Source: JABDDM01 sp038240295
GTDB taxonomy: Bacteria > Bacteroidota > Ignavibacteria > Palsa-1295
Assembly: GCA_038240295.1 (NCBI GenBank)
Contig: JBBSDW010000002.1
Location: 1-64,000, forward strand
Direction of reading: 5' to 3'
DNA length: 64,000 nucleotides
Made by a program: the position numbers and the translations under genes. The notes below the pieces were generated by a model. It worked only from the letters and a program-made list of their open reading frames with translations, was not told where the DNA came from and did not search any database. Positions within the stretch are counted from its first letter, which is position 1, and every line of letters begins with the position of its first letter. Positions 43,888 to 52,141 of the stretch are shown one piece after another.

Positions 43888-45195
43888 TTGAAAGAGGCAC
43901 TTCAATTCTTCGAAACGCACAAACCTCGCGAACGCGCCGCGCTTGTTGCGATCATCACCGAATCCCAGGAAACCTCCCGAAATACTTCCCGAGAGCATTT
44001 GGAAGAACTGGCACTGCTTGCAGATACTGCCGGCGCCGATATTCTTTTTCGGATGACTCAGGAGCGGCCAAAACCTGACGGCGCGCTCTATCTCGGCAAG
44101 GGAAAGGTCGAAGAACTGAAAATGCGTGTCGAGATGGAAGAAGTGGGTCTCGTGATCTTCGATGACGATCTCAGCCCGGTGCAGCTTCGCAATCTCGAAA
44201 AAGAACTTGGAGTAAAGATTCTTGATCGGAGCGGACTGATCCTCGATATCTTCGCATCGCGCGCTCGTACGCGGGAAGCGAAAACGCAGATCGAGCTTGC
44301 ACAGCTTGAATATACGCTTCCTCGGCTTACGCGTGCATGGACGCACTTATCCAAGCAATTCGGCGGCATTGGCACGAAGGGTCCCGGCGAAACGCAGATC
44401 GAGACCGATCGGCGAATGATCAAGACGCGTATCGCGCATCTAAAATCGAAACTTGTCGATATCGAGCAACAGCAAACGACGCGCAGGCTTAGCCGCTCGA
44501 ACGAGCTCGCGCGAATTGCACTCGTGGGTTATACAAACGTAGGCAAGTCGTCGCTCTTGAACGTGCTGGCGGCCGACAAACACTCGGAGGTATTTGTCGA
44601 GGATCGTCTTTTTGCAACGCTCGATGCCACAACCAGGGCGATGGAGCTTTCGCACGGGCGCAAGACGCTGGTTACCGACACGGTAGGATTTATTCGCAAA
44701 CTGCCGGCGAAACTTGTCGCATCGTTTCGTACCACACTTTCTGAAGTAACAGAGGCCGATATTCTTTTACACGTGATCGATGTGAGCAATCCATCGTTCG
44801 AAGAGCAGGTGGAAGTTGTCGAGCTTACGTTGAAGGAACTCGATGCAAGCGAGAAGCCGACCATCATGGTTTTTAACAAGATCGATCTTGTCTCCGACGA
44901 TGATCGCGCTTCGTTGCAGAGTGTTCGGTCGCGATATCCTCATGCTGTCTTTATCAGCGCAGGCCGTGGCATTGGCATCAGCCGCCTCAAAGAAGAGATC
45001 GAGCGTGTGATCACTGAGGAATCGGTTGAGCTTACGGTCGAGGTACCCCTAACGCATTACGAGATCGCATCGAGATTACACGAACTTGGTGAAGTGAGCA
45101 ATCGCACATTTACAGACACGCACGTTCGGTTGACGCTGCGCGTGCATAGTAGAAACCGCGAGCGTGTGGAGCGTTTGCTTGCAACCGCTGCTTAA
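43888..45195 (+). CDS. hflX: GTPase HflX
   Basis: 435 residues. The start is TTG at 43888, set by a clear AAGGAG at 43875-43880, 7 bases upstream. The N-terminal HflX domain contains DGALYLGKGKVEEL and FDDDLSPVQLRNLEKELGVKILDR. The GTPase domain has GYTNVGKSSLLN, DTVGFIRKLP and FNKIDLV. GPGETQIETDRRMI is the HflX-specific stretch. It splits or rescues stalled 70S ribosomes under stress. The OsmC-like gene starts 3 bases after its stop. Confidence 0.95.
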   Translation: MKEALQFFETHKPRERAALVAIITESQETSRNTSREHLEELALLADTAGADILFRMTQERPKPDGALYLGKGKVEELKMRVEMEEVGLVIFDDDLSPVQLRNLEKELGVKILDRSGLILDIFASRARTREAKTQIELAQLEYTLPRLTRAWTHLSKQFGGIGTKGPGETQIETDRRMIKTRIAHLKSKLVDIEQQQTTRRLSRSNELARIALVGYTNVGKSSLLNVLAADKHSEVFVEDRLFATLDATTRAMELSHGRKTLVTDTVGFIRKLPAKLVASFRTTLSEVTEADILLHVIDVSNPSFEEQVEVVELTLKELDASEKPTIMVFNKIDLVSDDDRASLQSVRSRYPHAVFISAGRGIGISRLKEEIERVITEESVELTVEVPLTHYEIASRLHELGEVSNRTFTDTHVRLTLRVHSRNRERVERLLATAA

Positions 45196-45198
45196 GAA

Positions 45199-45618
45199 AT
45201 GAAAGTTACTCTTACTCGTGATAAGGCACTTCGCTTCGTTGGCAAGAATGAAGAAGGTCTTGAATCGGTTTTCGACACGAGCGTAGCGGGAGGAGGACTG
45301 AACTCCTCACCGAGTCCGGTAGAGGCAGTCGCGATGGCTGCGGGCGCCTGTACGGCGATGGATGTCGTGGCAATGATCGCAAAACGACGAAAACAACTCG
45401 ATGATTTTCGAGTGGAGATTGAATACGAGCGCGCCACCGAACATCCGAAAGTGATCACGAAGCTCCACATGGCATTTCATGTGAAGAGCCCCGATCTCAC
45501 TTCGGAAGAACTCGAACGCTCGATCAAACTTTCGCAGGAGACCTATTGCACTGTCAGCATCATGGTCCGTCGTTCGGGTTGCGAAATTACCTGGTCGCAC
45601 GAAATTACGCGCGCATAA
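45199..45618 (+). CDS. OsmC/YhfA-family protein
   Basis: 139 residues. ALRFVGKNEEGLESVFD opens the beta sheet; EAVAMAAGACTAMDVVAMIAKRRK has the first Cys; KLSQETYCTVSIMV has the second. These two cysteines act as the peroxidatic pair in the Ohr/OsmC superfamily. The pattern is closer to the YhfA group than to Ohr. It may reduce organic peroxides or bind acyl groups. It lies 3 bases after hflX, so it is probably co-transcribed, and converges on the DUF1343 gene. Confidence 0.86.
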   Translation: MKVTLTRDKALRFVGKNEEGLESVFDTSVAGGGLNSSPSPVEAVAMAAGACTAMDVVAMIAKRRKQLDDFRVEIEYERATEHPKVITKLHMAFHVKSPDLTSEELERSIKLSQETYCTVSIMVRRSGCEITWSHEITRA

Positions 45619-45628
45619 TTGCGAGCGC

Positions 45629-46900
45629 TCAATAGAGCAGGTAGGGCTTTCGGCTGATTGCGAAATTTGTGACATCCTTTTGCCAGCTATCGATGATTGG
45701 CGCGACATCGGCCTCGTGATCGAGCGCTCCCCAGATCTTTTTGGTACCTGTCACTTTTTCGAACATCAACATTTGCGCAGTCGAAATTGCATCGAAGCTC
45801 GATTGGAATGTCGAATCTTTTAGCAGGGTGCCAAGCAGCATAAACTGACCTGCATAGATTGGACCAAGATGTGAGAGATCTTTGGGGACACCGATCGTGA
45901 TGCCGGCGAAATGTTTCTTTTGACTGCTCACCACCGCAGAAAAGCTATCGACTTTGAGCGTCAGCTCGTGTGGGAATGCCGACTGCGCAGCTTGCAGCAT
46001 TGCGTCAGTCTTTGAAGCGGTTGCACCGAGCGCGAGGAAGGGCCGATCTCCACCAATCCCGATCGTAAGGATGCCAAGTTCTCCCGTTGCGCCAAGAGCT
46101 GCAGCTCCGATCACGTTCTCAAATCGGGGAATGTTCGGACTTGTCGCAACCCACGTCAAACCAGTCTCGGGCCAATACATCGATCGCTTCCAGCCTGACA
46201 TTTGGATCACTGTAAGTTTGAGCGAAGCCGCATTCTTGAACCACTCTTCGCCGACCGCCATCCTGGCAAGTTCACCCAATGTCATCCCATGCAAATAGGG
46301 GATCGGTGCGATCCCAACGAAGGACTCGAGATTTTCTTCGAGCAGATTTCCTTCGATGCGAACTCCCGAGAGAGGGTTCGGCCGATCGAGAACATAGAAC
46401 GGAATATGCGATTCGGCAGCCGCCTCCATCGCACTGACCATTGTCGATAAATAAGTGTAGGGGCGAACGCCGATATCCTGCAGATCAAAAACGAGCGCAT
46501 CGATGCCCTTCAGCATTTTTTTCGTTGGCTTGCGTGTAGAGCCATAGAGCGAGTAGACGGGCACTCCCATATATCGCTCAATAGAGTCGGTGGCCACGCC
46601 TGCAGATCGCGTTCCGTGCAGTCCGTGTTCCGGTGCGAAGAGCGCGACAAGCCTTACCCGCTTTGCCTTCTTGAAGAGCGCAGGTCCGAATTTACCATCG
46701 AATGTTTGCGAGGTTTGATTCGCGATCAGGCCGACGTGCTTTTGCGTTAACGATTTGAAGTCGGTCGCGACAAGCCGGTCAAGTCCTGTCTTTACGAGCG
46801 GTTGCGCAGTGGCAGTGAAAACGTGAATTAACAGAACAAGCACGATCACCGTCGTATTTTTTAGGGTGAGGCATCTACGAGTAACAAATGTCAAGAGCAT
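45629..46900 (-). CDS. namZ: DUF1343 / NamZ-like exo-beta-N-acetylmuramidase
   Basis: 423 residues from ATG 46900, giving the signal peptide MLLTFVTRRCLTLKNTTVIV and beyond to TATAQ. NQTS, LFAPEHGLHGTRSAGV and FDLQDIGVRPYTYLSTM are the DUF1343 hallmarks. The family includes Bacillus subtilis NamZ, which releases terminal MurNAc from peptidoglycan fragments (GH171). VLDRPNPLSG and PYLHGMTLGELA also fit. It is secreted to the periplasm or outside. Its start overlaps the divergent GH76-like gene, so each promoter must lie inside the other gene. Confidence 0.85.
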   Translation of the reverse strand: MLLTFVTRRCLTLKNTTVIVLVLLIHVFTATAQPLVKTGLDRLVATDFKSLTQKHVGLIANQTSQTFDGKFGPALFKKAKRVRLVALFAPEHGLHGTRSAGVATDSIERYMGVPVYSLYGSTRKPTKKMLKGIDALVFDLQDIGVRPYTYLSTMVSAMEAAAESHIPFYVLDRPNPLSGVRIEGNLLEENLESFVGIAPIPYLHGMTLGELARMAVGEEWFKNAASLKLTVIQMSGWKRSMYWPETGLTWVATSPNIPRFENVIGAAALGATGELGILTIGIGGDRPFLALGATASKTDAMLQAAQSAFPHELTLKVDSFSAVVSSQKKHFAGITIGVPKDLSHLGPIYAGQFMLLGTLLKDSTFQSSFDAISTAQMLMFEKVTGTKKIWGALDHEADVAPIIDSWQKDVTNFAISRKPYLLY

Positions 46901-48026
46901 GATGAAGGGCAAAGGGTTCGCTGTATTTCTACTGATAGTGCTAAGTTCAATGCAAAGTTCGCACATTGCGACGGCCCAAACCAAAAAAGAGTGGGAGTCA
47001 CATCTTCTCGCGACACATAAGTTCATGCTGGAGAAAATGTGGAATCCTGCGAACGGAAATTTTATTCGACGCACGGATCAACCTACCCAAGGCCAGCGCT
47101 CCGATTCCTGGGGCATCACGATCGTGCTCGATGCCTTTGCCTACATGGTGCGAACGGGCAATATGAAAGCCGACGCGCTGAAACAATACTACGAATCTTC
47201 AACCGCGCTCTACGAACGAACCGACAACGGGATCGGCGCGAGGATCATCGCAAGGCAGGGTAACCAGATCTATGTTGGCGGCGACGATGACATGCAGTGG
47301 ATCGCCGCGCTGGCGAATTGCTTCGAGGCCACGAAAGATTCATCCCATCTCAATAATGCACGCGGAGCATTCAATGCCATGATCTCGCTGGGTTTTTGGA
47401 AGCAGGCAACCGATAAAGCTCCGAGCGGTTGGGCATGGAACTCCAACGACCAACGTCCAATGGGCGTGAGCACGAGCTACGGTGCGCTTGCCGCCGCAAG
47501 ATTATTCAGGATCACGGGCGAGGATGTTTATCGCCAGTGGGCTCTCGCTTCGCTCGCCGCACTCACAAAACCTCAGATCTCGTTCATCCCTCGCGATAAA
47601 ATGATCGCTGCCGAAGCTGCAACGATTCTTTTTGAATCAACAAAGGACGCAAAGTTTTTGGAATTTGCAATTGCGCTTTCGGATCAAGCCCTGGCGGAGA
47701 TCACGCTCATTATGAGTGGCAAAAAAGATGGCGAACGCAACCCAACAGATGTTGGCGATCTGGCGGAAGGATTGCTGCAGGTCTCCGCTGCTTCAGGAAA
47801 AATCGTCTATGCCAACAAAGCGAAGCAACTCGTTAATTTTTTCCTGATCGGGAGAACGGACGAAGACATTGCTGCGAATGGGTTTTACTCTCGTTACCAA
47901 GCCGGCGCAAAGCCTGTGCAAGTAACCGAGGGCGCGTACATTGGTGTACCGGTCAGTGCAAGATTTTTGCCTGAGGTTGCCGAGATGTTAAAACTTGAAG
48001 CAGAGATGGTGCTTCGCGCGCGTTAG
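46899..48026 (+). CDS. GH76-like alpha/alpha-barrel hydrolase, secreted
   Basis: 375 residues with signal peptide (MMKGKGFAVFLLIVLSSMQ, ending ATAQ); ATG 46899 or 46902. The mature part is all-helical with repeated hairpins. YVGGDDDMQWIAALANCF resembles the paired-Asp active-site motif of GH76 endo-alpha-1,6-mannanases; DSWGITIVLDAFAYM and GWAWNSNDQRPMGVST also fit a six-hairpin fold. Substrate is uncertain. Its 5' end overlaps the divergent NamZ-like gene and its 3' end overlaps the convergent transporter gene by 4 bases. Confidence 0.65.
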   Translation: MMKGKGFAVFLLIVLSSMQSSHIATAQTKKEWESHLLATHKFMLEKMWNPANGNFIRRTDQPTQGQRSDSWGITIVLDAFAYMVRTGNMKADALKQYYESSTALYERTDNGIGARIIARQGNQIYVGGDDDMQWIAALANCFEATKDSSHLNNARGAFNAMISLGFWKQATDKAPSGWAWNSNDQRPMGVSTSYGALAAARLFRITGEDVYRQWALASLAALTKPQISFIPRDKMIAAEAATILFESTKDAKFLEFAIALSDQALAEITLIMSGKKDGERNPTDVGDLAEGLLQVSAASGKIVYANKAKQLVNFFLIGRTDEDIAANGFYSRYQAGAKPVQVTEGAYIGVPVSARFLPEVAEMLKLEAEMVLRAR

Positions 48027-49288
48027 GCACTCGCCGTTTGCACAGATCTTCCATCGTGCTTCACGCCTCGCACGAGAATGAAGCCTGCGATGAAAAAGAG
48101 AGCCAACGAAGCGATCGCGGGACGCTGGCCGAATTGATCGGAGAGCACGCCGTAGAGGAAAGGCCCAATGATGGCGCTCGCTTTGCCGCAGAGTCCATCG
48201 TAGAATCCGAAGAATTCCGCTGTGTGCTCCTTTGGTGTGAGTTGCGCCATAAAACTTCTCGAAGCCGATTGACTCGATCCTAACGCGAGTCCCGCGACAG
48301 CCCCGACGCCCCAAAAGATCTGCGCCGTCTGTGCAAAGAAGGCTCCGATCACAACGACAATCCAGATTCCAAGTGTGATCAGGATCGTTAGTCGTGCGCC
48401 CTTCCGATCCGTTAGGTATCCGAAGATGACGGAGCCGATCGCAGCGATCACCTGGATCATAATGAAAAACATCGCGAGATCGCCGTTGTCGAAATGCAGC
48501 GTGCGCTTCGCATAGCGCCCGGAGAATCCGATCACCGTAAGGATCGCATCGTTGTAAACGAAAAAGGCGATGAGAAATCGTGCGACATTCTTATGTTCGC
48601 GAATGGTGCGAATCGTTTGAAGATTCTCACGAAAGCCCGACTTGATGATCTCGCCGATCGATTTCGAGGAAGCTTTCTTTTTTTCCGGTACCCAGACGAG
48701 TGTCGGGATTGTGAAGATCAAAAAGAAAAGGGCCGTTACGAGAAACGTCTCACGAATGAGCGGCGGCGTCGGGGCGAGCATGAACTTCGTAAGCACGAGC
48801 GCGGCAAGCGATCCAAAATATCCAACGGCGAAGCCGATGCCTGAGACGCGTCCGTAGGTTTCGCTCGAAGAGATCTCGGGCAGGAACGCATCGTAAAAGA
48901 CCGTACCGCCTTCGAAGCCCGCGTTGCCAAGCACAAAAAGGAGAATACCAACAAAGATCATCCCGGGTGATAGGAAGTAGATGCCGGTCGTGGCCAGGAC
49001 GGAGAGCAGTGTAAAGGCCGCGAGGAATCGCTTCTTGCTGCCTGTCATATCCGCCATGGCACCGAGCGCAGGCGAGACGACCGCAACAAGGAGCATCGAA
49101 AGGCTCATCGCGATCCCCCAATAGAAATCGCCGCGGCCGTTGGTTACGATCGTTTCTCCGAAATAGATCGGATAAACAAACGTTACGATGATCGCAGAGA
49201 ACGAGCTATTTGCAAAGTCGAAGCTCGACCAGGCTGCTACAACTTTCTTAGAAAATGGACGCGGAGTTTGCGGATGTGTGGCTGCCAC
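48023..49288 (-). CDS. MFS transporter, UMF1/Atg22-like
   Basis: 421 residues with about twelve membrane helices. AAWSSFDFANSSFSAIIVTFVYPIYFGE is the start typical of the UMF1 (Atg22-like) group (W-S-x-Y/F-D-F-A-N-S-x-F). AMADMTGSKKRFL is the MFS loop 2-3 motif, and GYLTDRKGARLTI its second-half echo. The substrate is unknown. With the NamZ-like and GH76-like genes at its 3' side it could import released cell-wall or glycan fragments; that is inference from position. Confidence 0.84.
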   Translation of the reverse strand: MAATHPQTPRPFSKKVVAAWSSFDFANSSFSAIIVTFVYPIYFGETIVTNGRGDFYWGIAMSLSMLLVAVVSPALGAMADMTGSKKRFLAAFTLLSVLATTGIYFLSPGMIFVGILLFVLGNAGFEGGTVFYDAFLPEISSSETYGRVSGIGFAVGYFGSLAALVLTKFMLAPTPPLIRETFLVTALFFLIFTIPTLVWVPEKKKASSKSIGEIIKSGFRENLQTIRTIREHKNVARFLIAFFVYNDAILTVIGFSGRYAKRTLHFDNGDLAMFFIMIQVIAAIGSVIFGYLTDRKGARLTILITLGIWIVVVIGAFFAQTAQIFWGVGAVAGLALGSSQSASRSFMAQLTPKEHTAEFFGFYDGLCGKASAIIGPFLYGVLSDQFGQRPAIASLALFFIAGFILVRGVKHDGRSVQTASA

Positions 49289-49318
49289 GATGTGAAACAG
49301 GCGAAAAATATCGTGAGA

Positions 49319-49888
49319 CTAAATCGTTTTGTCGAGCAATCCGCGACCCGACTTGTTGCTATCGCCTCTCTCGCTAAGCACGGTCATCACGGCATGCAAT
49401 ATGCCGTTGATGAACTTCCCGCTCTCTTCGGTCGAATAGTCTTTCGAGATCTCGATCAATTCGTTGATCGTTGCCTTTGGAGGAATTTCCGGAAAGTAGC
49501 AAAGTTCGGCAATGCCCATTTGGATAAGGAGCCGGTCGATCAACGCGACGCGGTTAAAATCCCAGTGCGTCAGGTGCTCGGTCATTAATTGATTCGTCTC
49601 GCCCATGTGCGCACTGATCGCGAGCGTGAGGGCTCTCGCGAATTCGAGCGCACGTTCATCTTCGAGATTTGAGAGAATGAGTTCTTTAAAGATCTCATCG
49701 AAATCACGGCCCGTCATCTCGCGAGCGTAGAGCAATTGCAGCACACGTTCTCGCGCGAGTCTTCGGCGCGGTAGTTTCGCATCGCGCACGGGATCATTCT
49801 CAAAGATCTCGTCGGTCTCGATCTTTGCGGAGCCTTGCTGTGGGGCGCTGATATGGCGTGTCGGCTCTCGTTCTGGCGTTGTTTTCAC
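49319..49888 (-). CDS. nusB: Transcription antitermination factor NusB
   Basis: 189 residues. The NusB fold begins at RRRLARERVLQLLYAREMTG (about residue 41), followed by WDFNRVALIDRLLIQMGIAEL, PPKATINELIEISKDYSTEESGKFINGIL, all conserved. The first 40 residues are a Pro/Glu/Asp-rich extension not usual in NusB. It works with NusA, NusE and NusG at boxA for rRNA antitermination. A -7-type element lies 23 bases upstream of the ATG. Confidence 0.93.
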   Translation of the reverse strand: MKTTPEREPTRHISAPQQGSAKIETDEIFENDPVRDAKLPRRRLARERVLQLLYAREMTGRDFDEIFKELILSNLEDERALEFARALTLAISAHMGETNQLMTEHLTHWDFNRVALIDRLLIQMGIAELCYFPEIPPKATINELIEISKDYSTEESGKFINGILHAVMTVLSERGDSNKSGRGLLDKTI

Positions 49889-49910
49889 TGAACAATAATT
49901 GTCAATGCTG

Positions 49911-49918
49911 CAAAGATA
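49911..49918 (-). promoter_or_regulatory. Candidate -7 element for nusB
   Basis: On the minus strand this reads TATCTTTG, matching TAnnTTTG, 23 bases before the nusB ATG. No TTG lies at the expected distance upstream, so the match is partial. Confidence 0.5.
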
Positions 49919-49942
49919 CGGAGAGCTTGAACCAGCCGCGAT

Positions 49943-50566
49943 TTAATAATATCCGAACGATGTCCTGTTATCGGTAACCTTCACATGATTCCGCTGCTGC
50001 TTGAGCCATGCGTCAAAATTGGGATGCGTATCCTGGTCGGTTTCCTTGCTTACGCTTCGAATCAGCCGTGCGGTTTCGAGTTGGAATCGCTCGGCATTCC
50101 GTACGATCGAGGCTACGGAGTCATAGGCTGGGTCGGTGAGGAATGTCTTCAGATACTCGGCATGAAAGACTCCGAGCGAATCGGTCAGATTTTTCTTCAG
50201 ATCATCCGGTGGATGCAGTAGAAGCAGGCTGTCGATCGAGGCATTCGTGAGCATGAGCTTTCGCTTTTCGATTGCATGCTCGATGATCACGTCGTTGATA
50301 AAATCGTCCCACGTTCGATCGACGAAGGTCGTAAACTGCTCCGCCGTGACTTTCCCGTTCTTAATGCTATCTGTCCCGGCGGCTTCTTCGATCATTGCCG
50401 AAAGCCGATTCCGAAAATCATAGAGCGTGATCACCTCATTATTAACGATGCCGACGGTATCGGTAAGCTTGTGCTTCTTTTCCGTTCTTGTAAGTGGCTT
50501 CGGCTGCGCCGAAACCTCGCGAACACCAAAAAGTGCGAGGAGCAGAACGAGTAGAGAAATTTTCAA
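49943..50566 (-). CDS. Periplasmic SurA-N-like chaperone protein
   Basis: 207 residues. Signal peptide MKISLLVLLLALFGVREVSAQ. DTVGIVNNEVITLYDFRNRL is the SurA/PpiD N-terminal pattern, followed by helices with FINDVIIEHAIEKRKLML. No parvulin PPIase domain is present; the chain ends soon after the helical part. It may hold outer-membrane proteins in transit, or be a partner of a separate PPIase. The gap to the next minus-strand gene upstream is only 14 bases, suggesting one operon. Confidence 0.7.
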   Translation of the reverse strand: MKISLLVLLLALFGVREVSAQPKPLTRTEKKHKLTDTVGIVNNEVITLYDFRNRLSAMIEEAAGTDSIKNGKVTAEQFTTFVDRTWDDFINDVIIEHAIEKRKLMLTNASIDSLLLLHPPDDLKKNLTDSLGVFHAEYLKTFLTDPAYDSVASIVRNAERFQLETARLIRSVSKETDQDTHPNFDAWLKQQRNHVKVTDNRTSFGYY

Positions 50567-50580
50567 GTGTTTGCTATCTT

Positions 50581-51399
50581 CTATTGTACGCTTACGGTGA
50601 ATGGGTCGGTCCGCCCAACTTCTTTATGATTCTGTCGAAGCACGAGCGTCACGGTCGCTGTTCCGGGCTGAATATCGGGCGGCGCCTGGAAGTTGAGTGT
50701 CAACCCTGTTACGGCGATCCCGCACTCGTCAACGAAGGCGCGCCACTCCTTAGCGCCCTGAGTGATGTAAAGAAAATTTCCTTCCGGTAACTTATCCCAA
50801 TCGTTGATCATCCGGCGATTGAGCGTTTGCCACTGGAGTTGCGGCGTCATCGTGCTGTAACCGAGGTTATGATCAAGTTCTTCAATCGCGGGCTTCTGGT
50901 CGATCAGTGTGGTCGGCAGGAATCCTGTTCCGATCAGCGTGAAGCCCTGGAGCGCATGGATCGTGGGCGACTGGAGCGCCGTGATCTTCGGCGTGATCGT
51001 TTTGATCACAGTAAACGAATAAGGGATGCTTGCATCGCGATCGTTGACCAAAAAGATCACGGCTGGTCCAGGCTCAAGTGAGGCGGGTGCCATAAAGCTC
51101 GCGATAGATGAATCACCGACGGACGAATAACTACCAAGCGAAGTCCAGACTTGCTTCCCGTTTTGCTCGATCCGCAAGATCGGTATATCCGATTTTACCC
51201 ATGCGATCAGGCGATCGGCAGTACATTTGGTTTGCGACTTTGGTGTTTCCGGACTTGGGTTCTCAAAAACGAGAATACCCAACTGGCCTGCGGCAATCGT
51301 CTTCGGATACGATATGAGCTTGAGTCTTCGTGCCTGAAGTGCGCCGGCGAGCGCAAAACTTGAGCAAAGCAGGGCCGCGACAAAAATGATTCGTTTCAT
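50581..51399 (-). CDS. Secreted protein with IPT/TIG-like region, unknown function
   Basis: 272 residues from ATG 51399, fixed by a strong GGAAGGAG site 8 bases upstream. Signal peptide MKRIIFVAALLCSSFALAGA. The mature part is beta-rich. FTLIGTGFLPTTLIDQKP looks like an IPT/TIG strand pattern, and the C-terminus (GTATVTLVLRQNHKEVGR) like an Ig-fold edge. No catalytic motif was recognised. It precedes the SurA-like gene by 14 bases in the same direction. Confidence 0.6.
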   Translation of the reverse strand: MKRIIFVAALLCSSFALAGALQARRLKLISYPKTIAAGQLGILVFENPSPETPKSQTKCTADRLIAWVKSDIPILRIEQNGKQVWTSLGSYSSVGDSSIASFMAPASLEPGPAVIFLVNDRDASIPYSFTVIKTITPKITALQSPTIHALQGFTLIGTGFLPTTLIDQKPAIEELDHNLGYSTMTPQLQWQTLNRRMINDWDKLPEGNFLYITQGAKEWRAFVDECGIAVTGLTLNFQAPPDIQPGTATVTLVLRQNHKEVGRTDPFTVSVQ

Positions 51400-51555
51400 A
51401 TAATAGGCTCCTTCCAAAAATCGCGTCGACGACTGTAGAAGTCAGTCCCTCTGGCGAACACGATTTTTCACACTCTAACTAGGAACGGTGGCAGAGTTAT
51501 AATGAAGAAATGGATGAGCCTGTTCCACTGGCAGAGGTAGCTCTAAGAAAACAAA

Positions 51556-51577
51556 AGCCGACCTTCGCAGGTCGGCT
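51556..51577 (-). terminator. Rho-independent terminator for secG
   Basis: A 9-bp stem AGCCGACCT / AGGTCGGCT around TCGC; on the minus strand it is followed by TTTTGTTTTC. It lies about 30 bases after the secG stop. Confidence 0.85.
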
Positions 51578-51606
51578 CTCTTGATACCCTTAGAATATGC
51601 TGGGCC

Positions 51607-52023
51607 TTACTGACCTGGCGACACCGGCTGGTTGACCGGCCGCTGATTCGCGTTGGAAGGTGCTGCGGCAGGCGCGGCTGCTGGTGCCGATTGCACTGCC
51701 GGTGCGGACTGCTGTTGGTGCGCACCCTGCGGCATCGTTGGAACAGGTCCAGCCCCCGTCGTAAGCGGGTTTGCCGTCACCTCATTCGAGGCCGGAAGGA
51801 AGAAGAGATTCGCAACAATGGTGAGTACTGCGAAGGCGATAGCAAGTCCGATCGTCGCACGAACGAGAAAATCACCAGCGCGACGAACGCCGACAACTGC
51901 TCCAAATCCACCGGGACCCCCGAGGCTTCCAGATAATCCGTCACCCTTCGAAGACTGCGATAGCACGACGACCGTGAGCAGGATCGAGATAATTATGATA
52001 AGAAGAATCAGAACAGTAAACAT
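51607..52023 (-). CDS. secG: Preprotein translocase subunit SecG
   Basis: 138 residues from ATG 52023. Two membrane helices: FTVLILLIIIISILLTVVVLSQ and a second near residues 54-76 (IGLAIAFAVLTIVANLFFL). Between them, SSKGDGLSGSLGGPGGFGAVVG is the SecG QxxK..G loop. The C-terminal 60 residues are an unusual Pro/Ala/Gln-rich extension (APAVQSAPAAAPAAAPSN) that lengthens the protein well beyond the usual 75-110 residues. It belongs to the SecYEG channel in the inner membrane. A strong terminator follows. Confidence 0.9.
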   Translation of the reverse strand: MFTVLILLIIIISILLTVVVLSQSSKGDGLSGSLGGPGGFGAVVGVRRAGDFLVRATIGLAIAFAVLTIVANLFFLPASNEVTANPLTTGAGPVPTMPQGAHQQQSAPAVQSAPAAAPAAAPSNANQRPVNQPVSPGQ

Positions 52024-52141
52024 GAAAGCCTGAGCAAGAAAATTGAAACACCCGCCTATGACAATTGCCCGCGAGATTGGCTGCAAAGGAACAGATATGC
52101 CCAAAAAGAATTCCGAAGCACTTGGGCACGATCGGGCCGCC

